Shown piece after piece: positions 39,578 to 52,443 of a stretch of 64,000 nucleotides of DNA. Positions within the stretch are counted from its first letter, which is position 1. The number at the start of each line of letters is the position of its first letter. The notes under the pieces are model-generated. The model searched no databases, was not told the origin of the DNA, and saw only the letters and a list, made by a program, of their open reading frames with translations. The DNA is taken from the NCBI GenBank assembly GCA_038363925.1, contig JAQQWL010000005.1, positions 4,030,001 to 4,094,000 of the forward strand, read 5' to 3'. The position numbers and the translations under genes are program-made. The stretch is from Apiospora phragmitis (lineage: Eukaryota > Ascomycota > Sordariomycetes > Amphisphaeriales > Apiosporaceae).

Positions 39578-41518
39578 GGGGTGGAGAGGGTGTGGAAAGT
39601 TGTGTGGGGGTCTGTTTCTGCTGGCATGCGGAGCACGGTGCTCCTCTGTAATGAGTGATCACCTGGGTTGAGAGATAGATGGTCTCCAGGATGGTTGTGA
39701 GGAGGCAAGCTGTATAATAATCATCTCTTTCCCGGGATAAAGCTGGTTACGCATACTGGCTGGCTGAAGGTGTTGTTTCAGGGACATAGAGATTGATCGA
39801 GATCGATCGAGAAGTGTCTTTCTTGGGGCGGTTGATAGCTCTCTCCCTCACGACCCCCTAAAAGTTAGAGATCAGTCAATGGCTAGGCGTTACAGGAGTC
39901 GGATCACAGACGTACAATCTATTTCTTGTTTCTTTGTTTTTCATAATCGAGTTCTACAAACCCATACACATAGGAAATCCAAGTGTCGTGGAGCTTCGCG
40001 TATCATCCATCATCATCCGTCTTCTGTGACTTTGTAGTGTCTGTCCTTACAGTCTTGCCTGCAAGCAATGGCAAAGAATGAATGGAGTAGTCGTGGTGCT
40101 ATCATAGGGGGAGAGTCGTCAAGGATCTGAGGACTTCCGTCTTGTTACGCACTCGGATTTTCCAATTACTGTTGCTCCTTTGGTCGAAAGAAAGGTTCTT
40201 CAAGTCAAGAGGTCAAGTCCAGCTAGGCTGCGGACATCATCATGCTTGGCTGGAAGGCAAGTAAGAGCAAGGCCGTAGGACATGTCTTGAAGTAATTACA
40301 TGGACCGACTGGACTGCTCAGTTAGGCTCGATATAGACACCATCCATACTGGCCATCTTCAACTTATTCGTTTTTCTAGAAAGAAAATCCTGTATTTGTC
40401 GGGGGAGGTCATCGCGGTCTTGACGCATTCGATAGCCTGGGGCTTCACGTCAAAGATTCCACACACAATTCGCCTCCGGCTGTGGCTCCCGAACCAGATG
40501 CCCTTCTCCTACTCCCTTTCTCTTTGTAGAGAGAGAGCGAGAGACACTCAACATGAGATAGGGATGGGCCTCTTCCGAAACCTTGGCATGACCATGGCCT
40601 TCTCAGTTCAACCCCAAACTACTTAGATAGATGCCTAAGGCGTAGTAGTAGGCATATACACAAAGCAAACCACGAATGTCATCTACGCTACGTGACAAAC
40701 GATGTGCGCAAAAGGCAGTGACGGCAATATAATATACATTGAGCTCCTGCAAGTAATTATCATCACCCCTAAACACAACTTGAGGGTATACATACACATT
40801 CAGATAGATACATTACCGAGACCATTCCCAGGTCTCCTCACTCATCCACAGCATTGCAAGAAGAAGCCAAAAGTTGAGTGGTGCCGTTCCCATTTTGAAG
40901 GGGGTATCTTTTAATATTCACACAATAACAACAACAACAACACGACACGTATGTACGTACATCGTCTGCCTCATCATCATCCGTCGTTCTTGATACACAT
41001 CGTTCCCCCTTTCCCCTCCCACGTTCAGACTCTTCTGCCCCTTTCCGAAGATATATATGCGCGTTCGCCCACAACAAGGCTTTCTCGTCCTCGCCTGGCC
41101 CCTATCCATCCATTTGTCGTATGATAATAAGAAGCAAGTGGGAAACCATTCGGGCAATGTAAGTATGCCTCTGATCAGTATTCAGATGGATATACCCCAA
41201 GTGAAGTTCGCCCTGGCAGAGATCAACTTGCTCCTCCAGCATGCGCATGATCATATACCGTTTTTGTTTCTCATGTCCCAGAAACCAAACCATGCATCCG
41301 AATTAGAAGAAGCTTGCCCATCGCTAACTAAACCTCCGGGCCACTTTTGCGTCCTCGCCCCCCCCCCCCCCAACGCCTCAACACCTCGCTAATATGCTGT
41401 CATTGGCGGTAAAAAGAGGGTGGATATACATACAATCCGTACTCGGCAGACATGGCGAACAGCGAACAGCGAACAAGCCAGAGCCAGTAGTCCTGAAGCA
41501 TCAACCAACCGACCGCCC
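39578..41518. other. Convergent intergenic region (1.9 kb), no gene seen
   Basis: Between the 3' ends of the Brl1 gene and the transcription-factor gene. AT-richer than the genes, with a C12-type run near 41359 and an ACA repeat near 40925-40942. Short ORFs on both strands show no motif. Confidence 0.5.
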
Positions 41519-44500
41519 TCAAAGCGGCGCAAACCCCGACTCCTGCAACTTCGGCCCCGACGCCAAGATCGGCCGCCCCTGCATCGGAAACGGCCAGAAC
41601 AGCGGGTTCTCCATGCTCTCGATGCTCTTGGCCGACGGCGCCGTCTTCCCCGGCCGGCCCGTCGTCTCCTTGAGCCGGTCGAGCGCGTCGCTCTCGCCCG
41701 CCGCCTCGCCCGTCCGGATCTGCGCCGACGACGCCCCGGCCTCCTTGCTGACCCCCTGCGGCATGTCGTCCCCGATGTCCTGCTCCCGGTGCGCCACCCT
41801 GCCGCCGGCCTCCTTGCTGACCCCCTGCGGCATGTCGTCCCCGATGTCCTGCTGCCGCCGCGCCACGCTGCCGCCGCCACCGTTCTTGCTGCCCTGCGGC
41901 ACCGCCGTCGCGCTCGTCGACGGCCCGCCCGTGTTGTCGTCGTCGTAGTCGCCCGGCGTGCCCCACGCACAGATGAAGTCGTTCTCCACCACCTTGGGCG
42001 TGAAGAAGTTGAGGCTGCTCGTCTGCGGGCCCACCAGCTTGTCCACCTCCTCGTGCGTCAGGTCCCCGCCGGCGGCGCCGCCGCTGCCGTCCCGGTTCGA
42101 CGACAGGTTGATGTCGATGTGCCACTTGCGCGCCAGGTACCGCAGGATGTGCAAAGCTTGCTCGGCGAAGTGGTGGCACGGCGCCATCTCCTCGAGGTCC
42201 GCGATGCCCTGCCGCAGCGCCTCGGCCACCTTGGGGCTCAGCGTCGCGCTCGATGATGTGCTTCGGACCGAAGCGGACGCGGTGCCGCCGCCGTTATTGC
42301 CGCCGGCCTCGCTGCTGTTGGAGGACTGCGCCGGCCTTGCTGGGTGGCCGTGTGGTAGCTCCGAGCCTTCGGGCTTCGCGGTCGACGGGTTTGACGCGGC
42401 CGCGGGCGAGGCGCCGTTGCTGCTCTGCATGGGCGACGAGGCCCCGATGGCCAGGTGCATGATGGCCGAGGTCAGCACGAAGTAGGGCACGAACGACGGC
42501 GTACGCCGGAGCGTGTACAACTGCGAGTACGAGCGCAGCAGGCCCTGGATGGCGTCGGCGGCCTGAGAACAGACGTCGCGTGGCAGTATGCTGGAGCCGA
42601 TGATGCGCAGCTTGATCAGAGGCCGGAACAGAAGTAAAATGGCGAAGTGGTAGTACATGTGCGCGAACAGCACGGCCGGCGTGAAGTTGTGGCCCAGTCG
42701 CAGCACCTCGGGGATCCGGTCGTACCAGTTCAGGTACTGCGTATATATGTTGAGGAGGTCCCGGCTCGTCACGGGCCGTCCCGGCGAGTGCAGCACGTAG
42801 AGCGACTGGTGCACCAGCTCGCTCAGCTCGCAGAAGCACTTGTACACGGACCGCACGTTGGAGGGCTGCTGGCAGGATCGTTGAAGGGGAGCGCCTAAAA
42901 GGTCAGAACCTGTTTCGCACGTCTCAGAATCCAAAAAAAAAAAAAAGAGAGAGAGAAAAGGCAAGGAGAGCTATTTCTACTTACCATCGTCTGTGTAGGG
43001 AACCCATAGGGATGACTCAATATCATTAATCATGGCTGGCTTCGGGGGTAGATTAGGAAAACACGAGCACTGGGGCAACGAGCCGGTGGCCAGCGACCAG
43101 GCATGGTCCAGGGCAAAGGCGCCCCAGAAGGTGGCCGCCTGTACGGCCATCTCGTCCTCTTCGCCATTGTCGTCCACCTTGTGCAGGCCCATTTCCAAGG
43201 CTAGCCGCACGCTCTGGCCGGCATAGTACCAGCTCTCCGAGTCCCTCCCACAGCTAGCTTCGCGGATGGACATGATGCCCAGCGCCTGGATTGTCATCAG
43301 AGTGTGGTGGTTGCCTTCGCGGTACATGAGCCGCAAGGCCTCCTTGAAGAAGTGGTCGCCGGACGTATAAGGATCGTCCGGGTTTTCGCGGGTATTGGGT
43401 TGTGTCGAGAAGCGGCATCCGAGCGCCAGGAGCGCATTCACCAGGATGGGCGAGCAGTACCTGTGCCGCCCGTCGAGGAAGTCCTTCAAGAAGTGCTCCT
43501 TGCTGAGGGAGGCGAAAGTTGGATACTCCCAGCAGAAGTAGAGGGCGAGCAGGTGCTGGACGAGATTGGTGTCGGTCGTCACGTTGGTCCAGGTGTCGGG
43601 TGGCACCTTCATCTCAGGAGACTGTATGGGCGCGAAGATCTGGTCGACGCCATGAGGGCGCGTCACCTCGACCGGGGACTGCTGCGACTGCAGCCAGGAG
43701 CCGACGCGATTACTAGGAGCCACGTCGGCGGTCCACTGCATGACGTCGGGATGGAGAATTACTGCGGGTGGAGTGCGACTGGTCCTGCGAGGAAAGGGCC
43801 CAGGGGCTGTTGTGATCGTATTCTTGTTTCGCCTGGTTAGCGCCGCCGGGGGTGACCAAAGGCGCATAACTGCCGGCGCCAGGGCCCGGCGCACCGTAGC
43901 CCATGCCGGCCAGAGGCGGCAGCGTCACACCGGCATTGCCTTGCTTCGGCTGTTGCTGCGGCGGCGGCAGCGACTGGCCGAAATTGGACTGGGACAGCAC
44001 GTTTGCTCCGCCCGAGCTCAGCCATTCGGATATGCTCTCGACGCTCTGGCCGCCGCGCATGCGGGTGAGGACCTCCTCCCACAGCTCGGGTCGTACGAGG
44101 GCGGAGAAGACCGAGTCATTCTGGCGCTGCTGGCGCCGTAGTTGATCTATCTCGCTTCGGAGGTTTTCTTTGGACTGTCGTACGGGGATTTCGTAGACGC
44201 ATTCGACATCTTTTTGCGCCCTGCATCGGCCGCAAGGTCTTTGGCCGTCGCACTACAAGAACGGGCGATTGCGACATGGTCAGCCACTCGAAAGTTTGGT
44301 TTGCGGCACACAGCCCGTACAGCAATCAAGGCAGGAAGGGGACAGATGGACAGGCATACCTTGGCGCGCTTCTTACGGCATTCCGTGCAGGCGTTGGGGG
44401 TGACGACGCCGAGGCCGCGCCTCCTCTTGTTGGCGGCATCGTTGTTGGACGGGGCGGGGTGCTTCTCGGAAGTGGGTGGTGTGGCGGTGGGATGGTCGGG

Positions 44501-44542
44501 GTTGCTCGAGTGCCCGGACCGGATTTTGGAACCCTCCTCCAT
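41519..44542 (-). CDS. Zn2Cys6 fungal transcription factor with fungal-specific middle domain, three exons, one frame break
   Basis: The ATG at 44542 gives MEEGSK. The zinc cluster spans the first intron: exon 1 ends ACTECRKKRAK and exon 2 begins CDGQRPCGRCRAQKDVECVYE, so all six Cys are present. A leucine-heptad-like linker follows, then the Fungal_trans middle region (HLLALYFCWEYPTFASLSKE, ALLALGCRFSTQPN, GQSVRLALEMGLHKVD, GAFALDHAWSLATG). Introns are 44253-44359 and 42895-42984; the second has a long poly-T tract before its acceptor. Between about 43750 and 43790 the frame moves by one base with no fitting intron, probably an extra base. With that corrected the product is 941 residues. The C-terminal 250 residues are low complexity and include a 23-residue tandem duplication. 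Such proteins are often annotated as nirA-like, but the target genes cannot be told from sequence. Confidence 0.87.
41737..41874 (-). repeat. 69-bp tandem duplication inside the transcription-factor gene
   Basis: Two near-identical in-frame copies encode QDIGDDMPQGVSKEAG with a 23-residue period. They differ mostly in the last codons (GGRVAHRE between the copies). In-frame unit size and near identity suggest a recent slippage duplication in a disordered C-terminal region. Confidence 0.85.
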
Positions 44543-47423
44543 CGCTGGTGATCTATATAGGTTGTGGCATGAGGAATGGCATGCTTGTCCCCCGAGTGCC
44601 GAGCGCGCGTTGGATGGTCGGACAGTAGCTTGGGTGGGTTGTTGGAAAGAAGTCGAGAATGGAACTATGTACACGAAGGTGAGGGAGGTGGCTCTGGTTT
44701 GGCGTACTCGGGAGCGGAGTGCAGGCCTTTCTGGCGTGACAGAGCGGATCGATCGAAATCTAATTCATCCAAACATTTGACGGCACGGGCGGCGGTGAAG
44801 TCGACGACGAAATGGTCTTCGGCTGCAGGTTCTGGGACTGTTGCTTCCTCTATTGCTGCTTCTTCTTCTCCCGGTAGTTGTGTGTTGCCCCGTATGTCTT
44901 CTTCTATGCCAGATGCTCCTTTCTCGCGCGGGCGTAAGGATCGTGGCGAGTGTCAAATTTATGTAGGGCTATCGACTGAGGTCATTCCCGAACGTCGCGA
45001 ATAAAACCGGGGAGAGCCAAGCTGCGGGTGTGGGTGCCTTTGCGCGCCGCACAGGAAATTTAACTCCACAGCGTCGTTGAGTATGGGGACGAATGGTGGC
45101 AGGTAAAGTATACCCGGGAACCAGGTAGAGATAGAGATATCTGCGCTCAATTGCTTCATTGGTTTGGCCTTGGTGGTAGAAGCAGCAACTATCAGAAAAA
45201 TGGGCAGTGCGAAGGGGGTACTGAGGACTGACACCCTAACGAGGACTCAACTCGACCAGCCAAATCACCAAAGCTCTATCGTCGCTGCCCTCGAAGAAAG
45301 ATCCTGGTCAGGTCAGACAGCAGGCAGACGATCCGTCCGTCATCTTGCTTTCCAGCTTGAAGGTGGAGGTGGGGGGAGGGGGGGTGGGGGGGGGGGGACC
45401 TTTCGCTTAGCGGCAGAGATTGACCAGGTTGGGTGCTGCCAGAGGGGGCTCCAGAGTCCTACTGCAGCGCCTTTAGGCCCTTAGCTGCCCTGCTACTGAC
45501 TGGCCCTCTGTCCTGGCAAGGAGCAAGGAGCTTAGCCGTAAAAGCTCAATATGCGCAGGTAACCTGATTGCCATCCTGGCAATGAAGAATTAGAGTTCTC
45601 GACTGCATGATCGTCATGCGGAATGGAGACATGTACGCGACGCCTCTGGGGATGATATCACGCATCCGTCCTTTATGATTCATATTGAAACAAGGCATAG
45701 GGATGGGATGGTTTTCTCTACATACCGAAATAGGCGACTTGAATTGAGTCTTGGTCCACCAAGCCCGTGCCCTGAGAGGCCATGGTGCACCTTGGGTTTT
45801 TTTTAGTTTGCCTAGTTCGTGAGCCCGCCCCGTCGCCCGGCACTTTTAAACCATAGTGCCCAGCGCTAGAACCCAGAGCTTCAACCCTTTAGGCAAAGTC
45901 TACCAAGGGTCTGGACGTCTTCATCCGGAGCAACGTCTCCGGTGGTGTCTCTCCTATCTATATGTACTTAATAGCCCCTAGGTTATCTGTCGCTTCAAAA
46001 ACGGCGATGATGTTTACTCTCGGCTTGTCTTCTGCTGCTTTCAGTATTTGATATCATTGTAGCTACCCATTTCCTATAAGCCGTTGGTGTCTGTATTCCC
46101 GATCATTCCCCAGACTGATACGTTTCCAATCCTCGATATCTTCTCATTTCTTTTGGGCAGGTAATGCCTCATCTACGGTGACATTCGGCTTTGGAACAAA
46201 CGGTGACTACATATATCTGCGGTGGGGCTAAGTCACTGCCCTGGCCTCGAATGATGGCTCGCGAACCAGGCTACCCAGAGTAGCAGACTGGGGATTATCA
46301 CGGCCCAGCCCGATGGTGGAAATCTGCCTTGGGCTGCCGAACAGCACTGCCGATGACTTTATGGAGAAACCCCGGTGGTATTTGTGTTGGACGGTTAGGA
46401 GAACTCTGTGGCGAGAGGCACCTAAAAGCTCAAGTGCTCTGAGTTACTGTACAGCCAGTCGGATCCTTTCCAGAACTTTTACTATATGGGGGTATGTTTG
46501 AGGTACATCGTGATGGGACCTACGACTAATGAGGCAGCACACCCGAGTGGATCATCTCGTGTGCAAAATTGCAAACCCGAAGAGAGTTGACATCCGAGGT
46601 TGGGGATTCGTTCGTGGGCATCAGTTACGTACACCAGGACCAGCCAATCTTTCATCTTCTCGTCCCCAAGCGAAGATCGCTAGGGAGACCGGGAGAGAAA
46701 AGCTGAGAGTAGAGGGGCGCTTCATCACATGCTGACACCGATATCCATATGCTCAATGACAGATCGCTGCGCCATATATCTGGTGCGACATCCGTACATG
46801 AGGGCTCCTTGGGGGTTTTTGAATACTAACTGCCAGAGTGTGTACCCTGGGTCTAGAACCGACTCCTTGATACAGTTGGGAGTCTAGCATTCCGTCAAGT
46901 GCGTTGATAGCTGTCTGCCCATCATGCCACATGCGCACCCAATGCTACCCCCTAGTCAAGGTATCAATAGCCTTGGGTCTTTCTTGAATAAGTAGTTGTT
47001 GGGTACTGAATACCTCAACTGTACACTACCACAGCATCAATACGAGGAGTCACATTCGTGCTTAAACCCTTCCGGAGTCTGCCTCGCCCATGAAGAAATG
47101 AAGGGTATAGCCCTCTGCAGCACGAGAAGTAGCTCTCTGCAGGAAGAGGAGACTACCAATCAGAAAGCACAGTGAGGCTGACAAGTACGCCTTAGGCACC
47201 ACCCGTCGTGGTTGCAGAAATTCGGTACTTCAACTCACAATCATCCATCAGTCAACAATCCAGCAGGTACATCGCATCTTACTTCTCAATTGAACCATTA
47301 CCTATACCCCGGCCAGTCCAAGACAAAGGCACCAGGGGGCGCTTATCGTCGAGCCTCATCAGCTCAAATAGCGTCATGTAGCTGGTCAGACAGCTGTTTC
47401 TCCAGCCACGGATCTTTCCAGCC
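44543..47423. other. Divergent intergenic region (2.9 kb), no gene seen
   Basis: Upstream of both the transcription-factor and the NLR-like genes. It holds a G-rich run near 45362-45400 and AT-richer sequence from 45.5 to 47.2 kb. Short ORFs show no motif. Confidence 0.5.
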
Positions 47424-50400
47424 ATGGAGGCTCTCGCCGCTCTCGGCCTCGCAAGCAATGTTGTGTCCTTTGTTGACTTCAGCTGGAAGCTGCTCACTGG
47501 TGCTAATGCGATCTATGCATCGGGCTCCGGTGTTGCAGATGACGTTCAGTTCTTGGACTCAATCATCAGGGATGCTCAGCGCCACGGTCAGCGGGATTGT
47601 CGTGGTCCAAAAGGCGACACCAGAGCTACGAGGTCTCGCTAAACAACGTGACGAGATCTCTCAAGAGCTCTTGGAGAGTCTGGAAAAATTGAGGATCAAT
47701 GGAGACAAAACCCGATGGGATTCTTTTCTGGCCGCGCTCAAGGGGGTTCGGTCCAAGAAAAAGGTTGATTGATTGACCGGCAAGATCTCAAAGGTTCAAG
47801 CGCGAATGTCTGCTCACATACCAGAGCTTCTACTGTACGTGCCTTTCTATTTCAGCCCCGATCTTACGGTTTATGCTAACCCCGTTTACCCTATCGTTGT
47901 AGAGGCAATGTGTCTGACCTCGGTCGTGTTATACGAGAATTGCAAATGACGCATGAGAGACTCGGTGTTGCAACTAAGAACGAAGTCTCTTCTCTGAAAC
48001 AAGATATACAGGAAGTCTTGGAGAACCTTGCGGATAAGAACACCACGACACAGATGAAGCAGTACTTCCAACAACACCAGTCACAAGAGTTGAGCCCTGT
48101 CGTTATTACCGAGCTGTCGGACCAGATGCGAAGTCTTGCCTATGCCATGGACAAACTCGAAACAAAAGGCATGGAAGCCGGTTCTAACCAGCAGCTGCTC
48201 AAGAAATTGCACTTCAGTAGCATATCCACACGCGAGCGGAAGATCGAGAAAGCTTATGAAGGTACATTCCAGTGGCTTGTCAATTCCAATGATCAAATGA
48301 ACCGTAAGCGCTCATGCTTGGATTTCATCACCTGGTTACGCGACGGCGACGGTGTCTGCTGGCTCCATGGCAAACCTGGGTCTGGGAAGTCCACCTTCAT
48401 GAAGTTTGCTTTCGCGCAAAAGACAGTGCAAGATCATTTTGAGCACTGGTCGAAAGATGACCAGCTGGTCACAGCGAGCTTTTACTTCTGGTATGCTGGA
48501 TCCCGCTTACAGAAGTCACTCGAAGGGCTACTCAGGACCTTGCTATTTGAGATATTGCGACACATTCCAGAAGTGATACCAAGTATCGCCAGCGACCCTA
48601 AACTTGCAGTGCCGGTAACCTATGATGAAGATTGGGATCTGGAAACACCCTTTCTGATGTACGAGTTTATTCTTCTGCGGCTAGAGAAAGTCAAGTTCTG
48701 CTTTTTCATTGATGGCCTAGATGAGTTCCAAGATGAAGAGCACCAAAAACGTCAGGGACTTGACCAGCGCCCTGCATCGGCTCGAAATATCCGACAAGAT
48801 AAAGCTGTGCGTGGCGAGTCGACCCTGGATGGAGTTTGTGGACATATACGGACACAATCCTACCAAAAGCCTCAAAACTGGAGGACCTGACACGAAACGA
48901 CATCCACGCCTATGTCAGTGGCAGGTTTACCAGCCATGAACAGTTCTCGAGGCTGAGAGAGCTCGATTCGAACTATGAGGACTTGATATCAGAAGTGGTA
49001 GACCGAGCCCAGGGCGTCTTTCTTTTGGTTCGACTTGTCGTGCAGACGCTTCTTGAGGGATTCACCTTTCACGATTCAGTGCCAACTCTACGGCGCCGTC
49101 TGACAAGCTTCCCCGGAGACCTTGACGAGTTCTTCTACCACATTATCACAAACATTCCAGCAGCGTATCGACGTCAAGCTGCGAAAATCTTGAAGGTCGC
49201 GACTGAAGCAGAGCAGCCTCGTCTGTTGGTTTTCTACCAAATCCTGGACGAGATCATACAAGGCGAGGTAAATGAAATTAGTTCATCGTACAGGCCTCTA
49301 AATAAGTATGACGTTTCAGCCCGATGCGAAAAGATGCGAAGACAGCTGAACGGGAGATCCAGGGGCTTACTTGAAGTTACCATGGATGAAGATGACCTGC
49401 AATACGACTCAATTTACTTTAAATTGAAGGTGGATTTTCTTCATCGAACAGTTCGAGACTTCTTGGTAAAGTCCCCGAAAGCATTGGGGCTCTTCAACAT
49501 CAACATAGGCAGCAAGACTGACCTGTTCCTCGCATGGGTCAAGGCGGCCATTGCCAAGATCAAATTTGCCGAGTTTTCAGTCGTGGACTTCACAAAGTTT
49601 GACCGAGTTCTTGATGAGCTTTTCTTCTATACCAGGAGCGCTGCCAGACAGTTTACAACCCAGCCAGAAGCAGTCGCGGCACTTGACAGCTTACTGGAGA
49701 CAGCTGAAAGGTTGTGCGATGAAATTCTTCGAACAAACCGCTTCTTGAGACACTACCCTGTCTTCTTTCTCGGAAGGGCAGCACAAAGTGGCCATACTAG
49801 TTTTCTTAAACTCAAATGTTCGGCATGCCTATCGCTAGGAGAGATAGAGGAGCCTAGCACTGACTCGTTCTACACCGACTGTAACACCTCGGTCAGTCGA
49901 ATTCCGGCATCAAAGAAGAAAATCAAATGTTGCATTTCATTTATTGACCACCTGCTACGATGGGTTGAAAAGAGACCTACTCGACCTAGTAGGCAACCAT
50001 CATTGCTTGACTACGCCCTCACACCATTGAGCAGTTCTGCTACCCTTTATACCGACACCATTCAATTTCTGCTCTCACAAGGTGCTTCCCCTGACCAGGC
50101 ATTCGTAACCGAATATAAACGGAAACGCTTCACTACAGTCTGGGAAGAGTTTCTAAAACGCCTGGTAGAACCTCAAGTCATAGATTTACTTGACGAAGTC
50201 CGGCGCACTAAATACTGTGCGATAACCAAAGTTTTGCTAGAACAAGGGCATCTATGGACCTTGGGGCAAACCTCGAAATAGGCCACCTACTATCTTTAAG
50301 TCAGGGGCCATCTTTGGAAACACGCCTATCAGGGGTACCAGATCCTATATATATGCCTCTTTTTGCCCAGGAAGCTATCAAGATGTGCTTTACTCCGGAG

Positions 50401-50469
50401 CAAGTAGAGGAGTTAACGGCTGTTGCGGTTGCTGTTACTCGTCGAGGAAAACTGTTTGGGCTCCTATAG
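47424..50469 (+). pseudogene. STAND/NACHT-type NTPase (fungal NLR-like protein), disrupted
   Basis: The N-terminus (MEALAALGLASNVVSFVDF) is the hydrophobic-helical start seen in many fungal NACHT proteins. A coiled region follows, then a P-loop NTPase: Walker A GKPGSGKST (about 48370) and Walker B FFIDGLDEF (about 48702). A winged-helix/lid-like region follows. No WD, TPR or clear ankyrin array is seen, although LLSQGASPD and LLEQGAS resemble ankyrin ends. Relatives act in self/non-self recognition and programmed cell death. The intron 47835-47902 is canonical (GTACGT, GCTAAC, TAG). Lesions: a frame change at about 47570-47590, an in-frame TGA at 47770-47772, frame changes at an A5 run (about 48745) and an A4 run (about 48868), and another at a G run near 50247. 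The last restores a protein-like tail ending at 50469. With this many lesions it may be a true pseudogene; the indels alone could be sequence errors. Confidence 0.75.
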
Positions 50470-50917
50470 ATACAACTATTAGGAAGGAGATACAGTACAA
50501 GAACTGAATAGGTGACTCCCATTAGTGAGAGGAGTGTCGCTGTATATACCATTCTGTTCTTAGGTTGCCTATGTCTATGTCTTGTGTTCTTATTGGTCCC
50601 AGCTAATTGACTCGTTCATTGCGTGAATTATATAAGGGCCATCCTCGAAAGTCATGTACTTCGACACGGTTCAGTCTCATCAGCCACACAAGCCCATCTC
50701 CCTGTTAACTAGCGATCTTTTCAACAAGGGAGCTCTTGTTATTATACGGTATCCTTGAGCCTGGGAATAAAAAGTACCATAAGGTAGGATCATGCACGCA
50801 GGTCCCATCTAGGTTGCGCCATAAAATGCTTTTGGACCATGCCTATAGGAAAGCTCTGGCCACTATGTTAAGGTAGATATAATCCTATTATCGGCGGCGA
50901 GTATGGTTAGTTATCTA
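50470..50917. other. Convergent intergenic region, no gene seen
   Basis: A spacer of about 450 nt between convergent 3' ends, AT-rich, without motifs I can name. Confidence 0.5.
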
Positions 50918-52443
50918 CTATTCTTCTTCTTCGTCCTCGTTATTGTAATCCTCTCCCCCATCCTCTTCACCTTCATCATCATCCCCATCACACAGCTCCG
51001 CCTCAATAACCGCCTCCGTCCCCGACACCGCCGGCCACCAGATCGCCTGCACCCGAAACCCCGCGCTCTTGAGCAGCAGCCGCCACTGCCCCTCGGTCCG
51101 CTCCCGCGCCGACACCAGGAACATCAGCCCCGTGTCGACGGCGGCCTGGTACATGCTCACGCCCGTCTCGGGTATAACACCATCATAAATCAACAATTTG
51201 GAGTACCCGGGCGTCATGGCCGCCGACACGTGCCGCAGGATCCGCCGGCAGTCCCGGTCGTCCCAGTCGTGCAGGATCGCGTGCAGGAGGTAGGCCCGGC
51301 TCCCCCCGCACGGGCTGGGGGTCGAAGAAGTCGTGCGCCATCACCGTGACTTTGTCCGGGTCGACCCGGGCGTGCGCCGTCACGTGCGTCAGGTCCTGCA
51401 GGACGAGCGAGCCCGCGGGCAGGTCGGGGTGCTTCGCCAAGAGGCTCGATACGTCGAGGCCGTGCGAGCCGCCGATGTCGACCAGCAGGGTCCCTGACCC
51501 CGAAGACTCACCGCTGCTACTATTCGTCTTCTCCCGTTCCCGGAAGAACCCCTCGACGAGGTCCTTGGTGTCGTACGCGTCCGTCCAGTCGGCCTTGTAC
51601 CCGACGAGCCCGGCCATCCAGCCGGTGAAGCTGACGGCGTAGGCCGGGTTGGTCTGCATGCGCGCAAAGAGCGTGAGCTTCTCGGGCGTCCAGTCGGCGT
51701 AGTTGGACTGGACCGGGTCCAGGGGCTCCTGGTAGCCCGTCTTGGCCAAGAAGGCCGGCATGTGGCGGCACGAGTCTAGCCAGTGGTGGTCGCTGGTTGC
51801 CGGGGAATCAAGTTGTCAGCCGACTTAATTCCTTACCTAGGATCCAGGCGGCAACTAACAGCATTCTATCCATGTAGATGAAGGAAAGGGAGAAACGAAA
51901 AAAGTACAGTAAATACTTACCAAACAAGCAGAGCCTGAGTCGTTGCCGATGTCGGCTTTCCTAGCTCGAGCGAGTAGGCTGTTGGCCGGTACATATTTAC
52001 GCCAACCTCTTTGACGACGTACTCGGAAGCCAAATAACGCAAAAGCCGACCTAGAAACCAGGGGCGGCAAACATCTCAGTCAGCGACCTACCTGCTATCG
52101 TTTCAGAAGAACAACACAGACACATACCTAACAAGTTCATATCAGGCGCCACGGGCGAACAGTAGTCCACCAGCTGCACCAGCGACGCATCCTTCCCACC
52201 GGCCTCGGTCCACCCCTTCCACAGCCCGAGGTCCAGCAGGACCTGGCACGTCGCCGCGATGCCGGCGTCGATCTGGTACCGCAGCACGTGCTCGAAGGGT
52301 GTCTGGATGCGCGCGAGCATGCGGCGCGCGGCGGCCGCCACGGCGATCTGCGCCTGCCGATCTCCCGCCAGGTCCGTGGCGCCGATCCCGTCGAGAGTGG
52401 CGATGATTTGCTCCGTCGCGGGGGTGAGTGAGGATGGCTTCAT
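50918..52443 (-). CDS. SAM-dependent O-methyltransferase (plant-type/fungal secondary-metabolism family), three exons, one frame break
   Basis: Class of small-molecule O-methyltransferases. Exon 1 (52443-52128) holds the dimerisation helices and ends PVAPDMNLL. Intron 52051-52127. Exon 2 (52050-51921) gives GRLLRYLASEYVVKEVG, the winged-helix part. Intron 51793-51920. Exon 3 has the SAM site LLVDIGGSHGLDVSSLLAKH, the acidic segment LVLQDLTHV and DFFDPQP. Around 51310-51330, at a G6 run, sense moves one base and continues SRAYLLHAILHDWDD (the catalytic His lies in LHDW) and YSKLLIYDGVIPETG. The C-terminus has an unusual acidic tail of about 25 Asp/Glu-rich residues. Substrate unknown. The nearest enzyme partners are the M24 peptidase and, 5 kb away, the terpene synthase. 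Confidence 0.87.

Noticed and set aside
43740..43800. GTAATT to CCTAG as an intron in the transcription factor
   Set aside because: A 50-nt removal leads to the wrong frame, so it does not join the two sensible frames.
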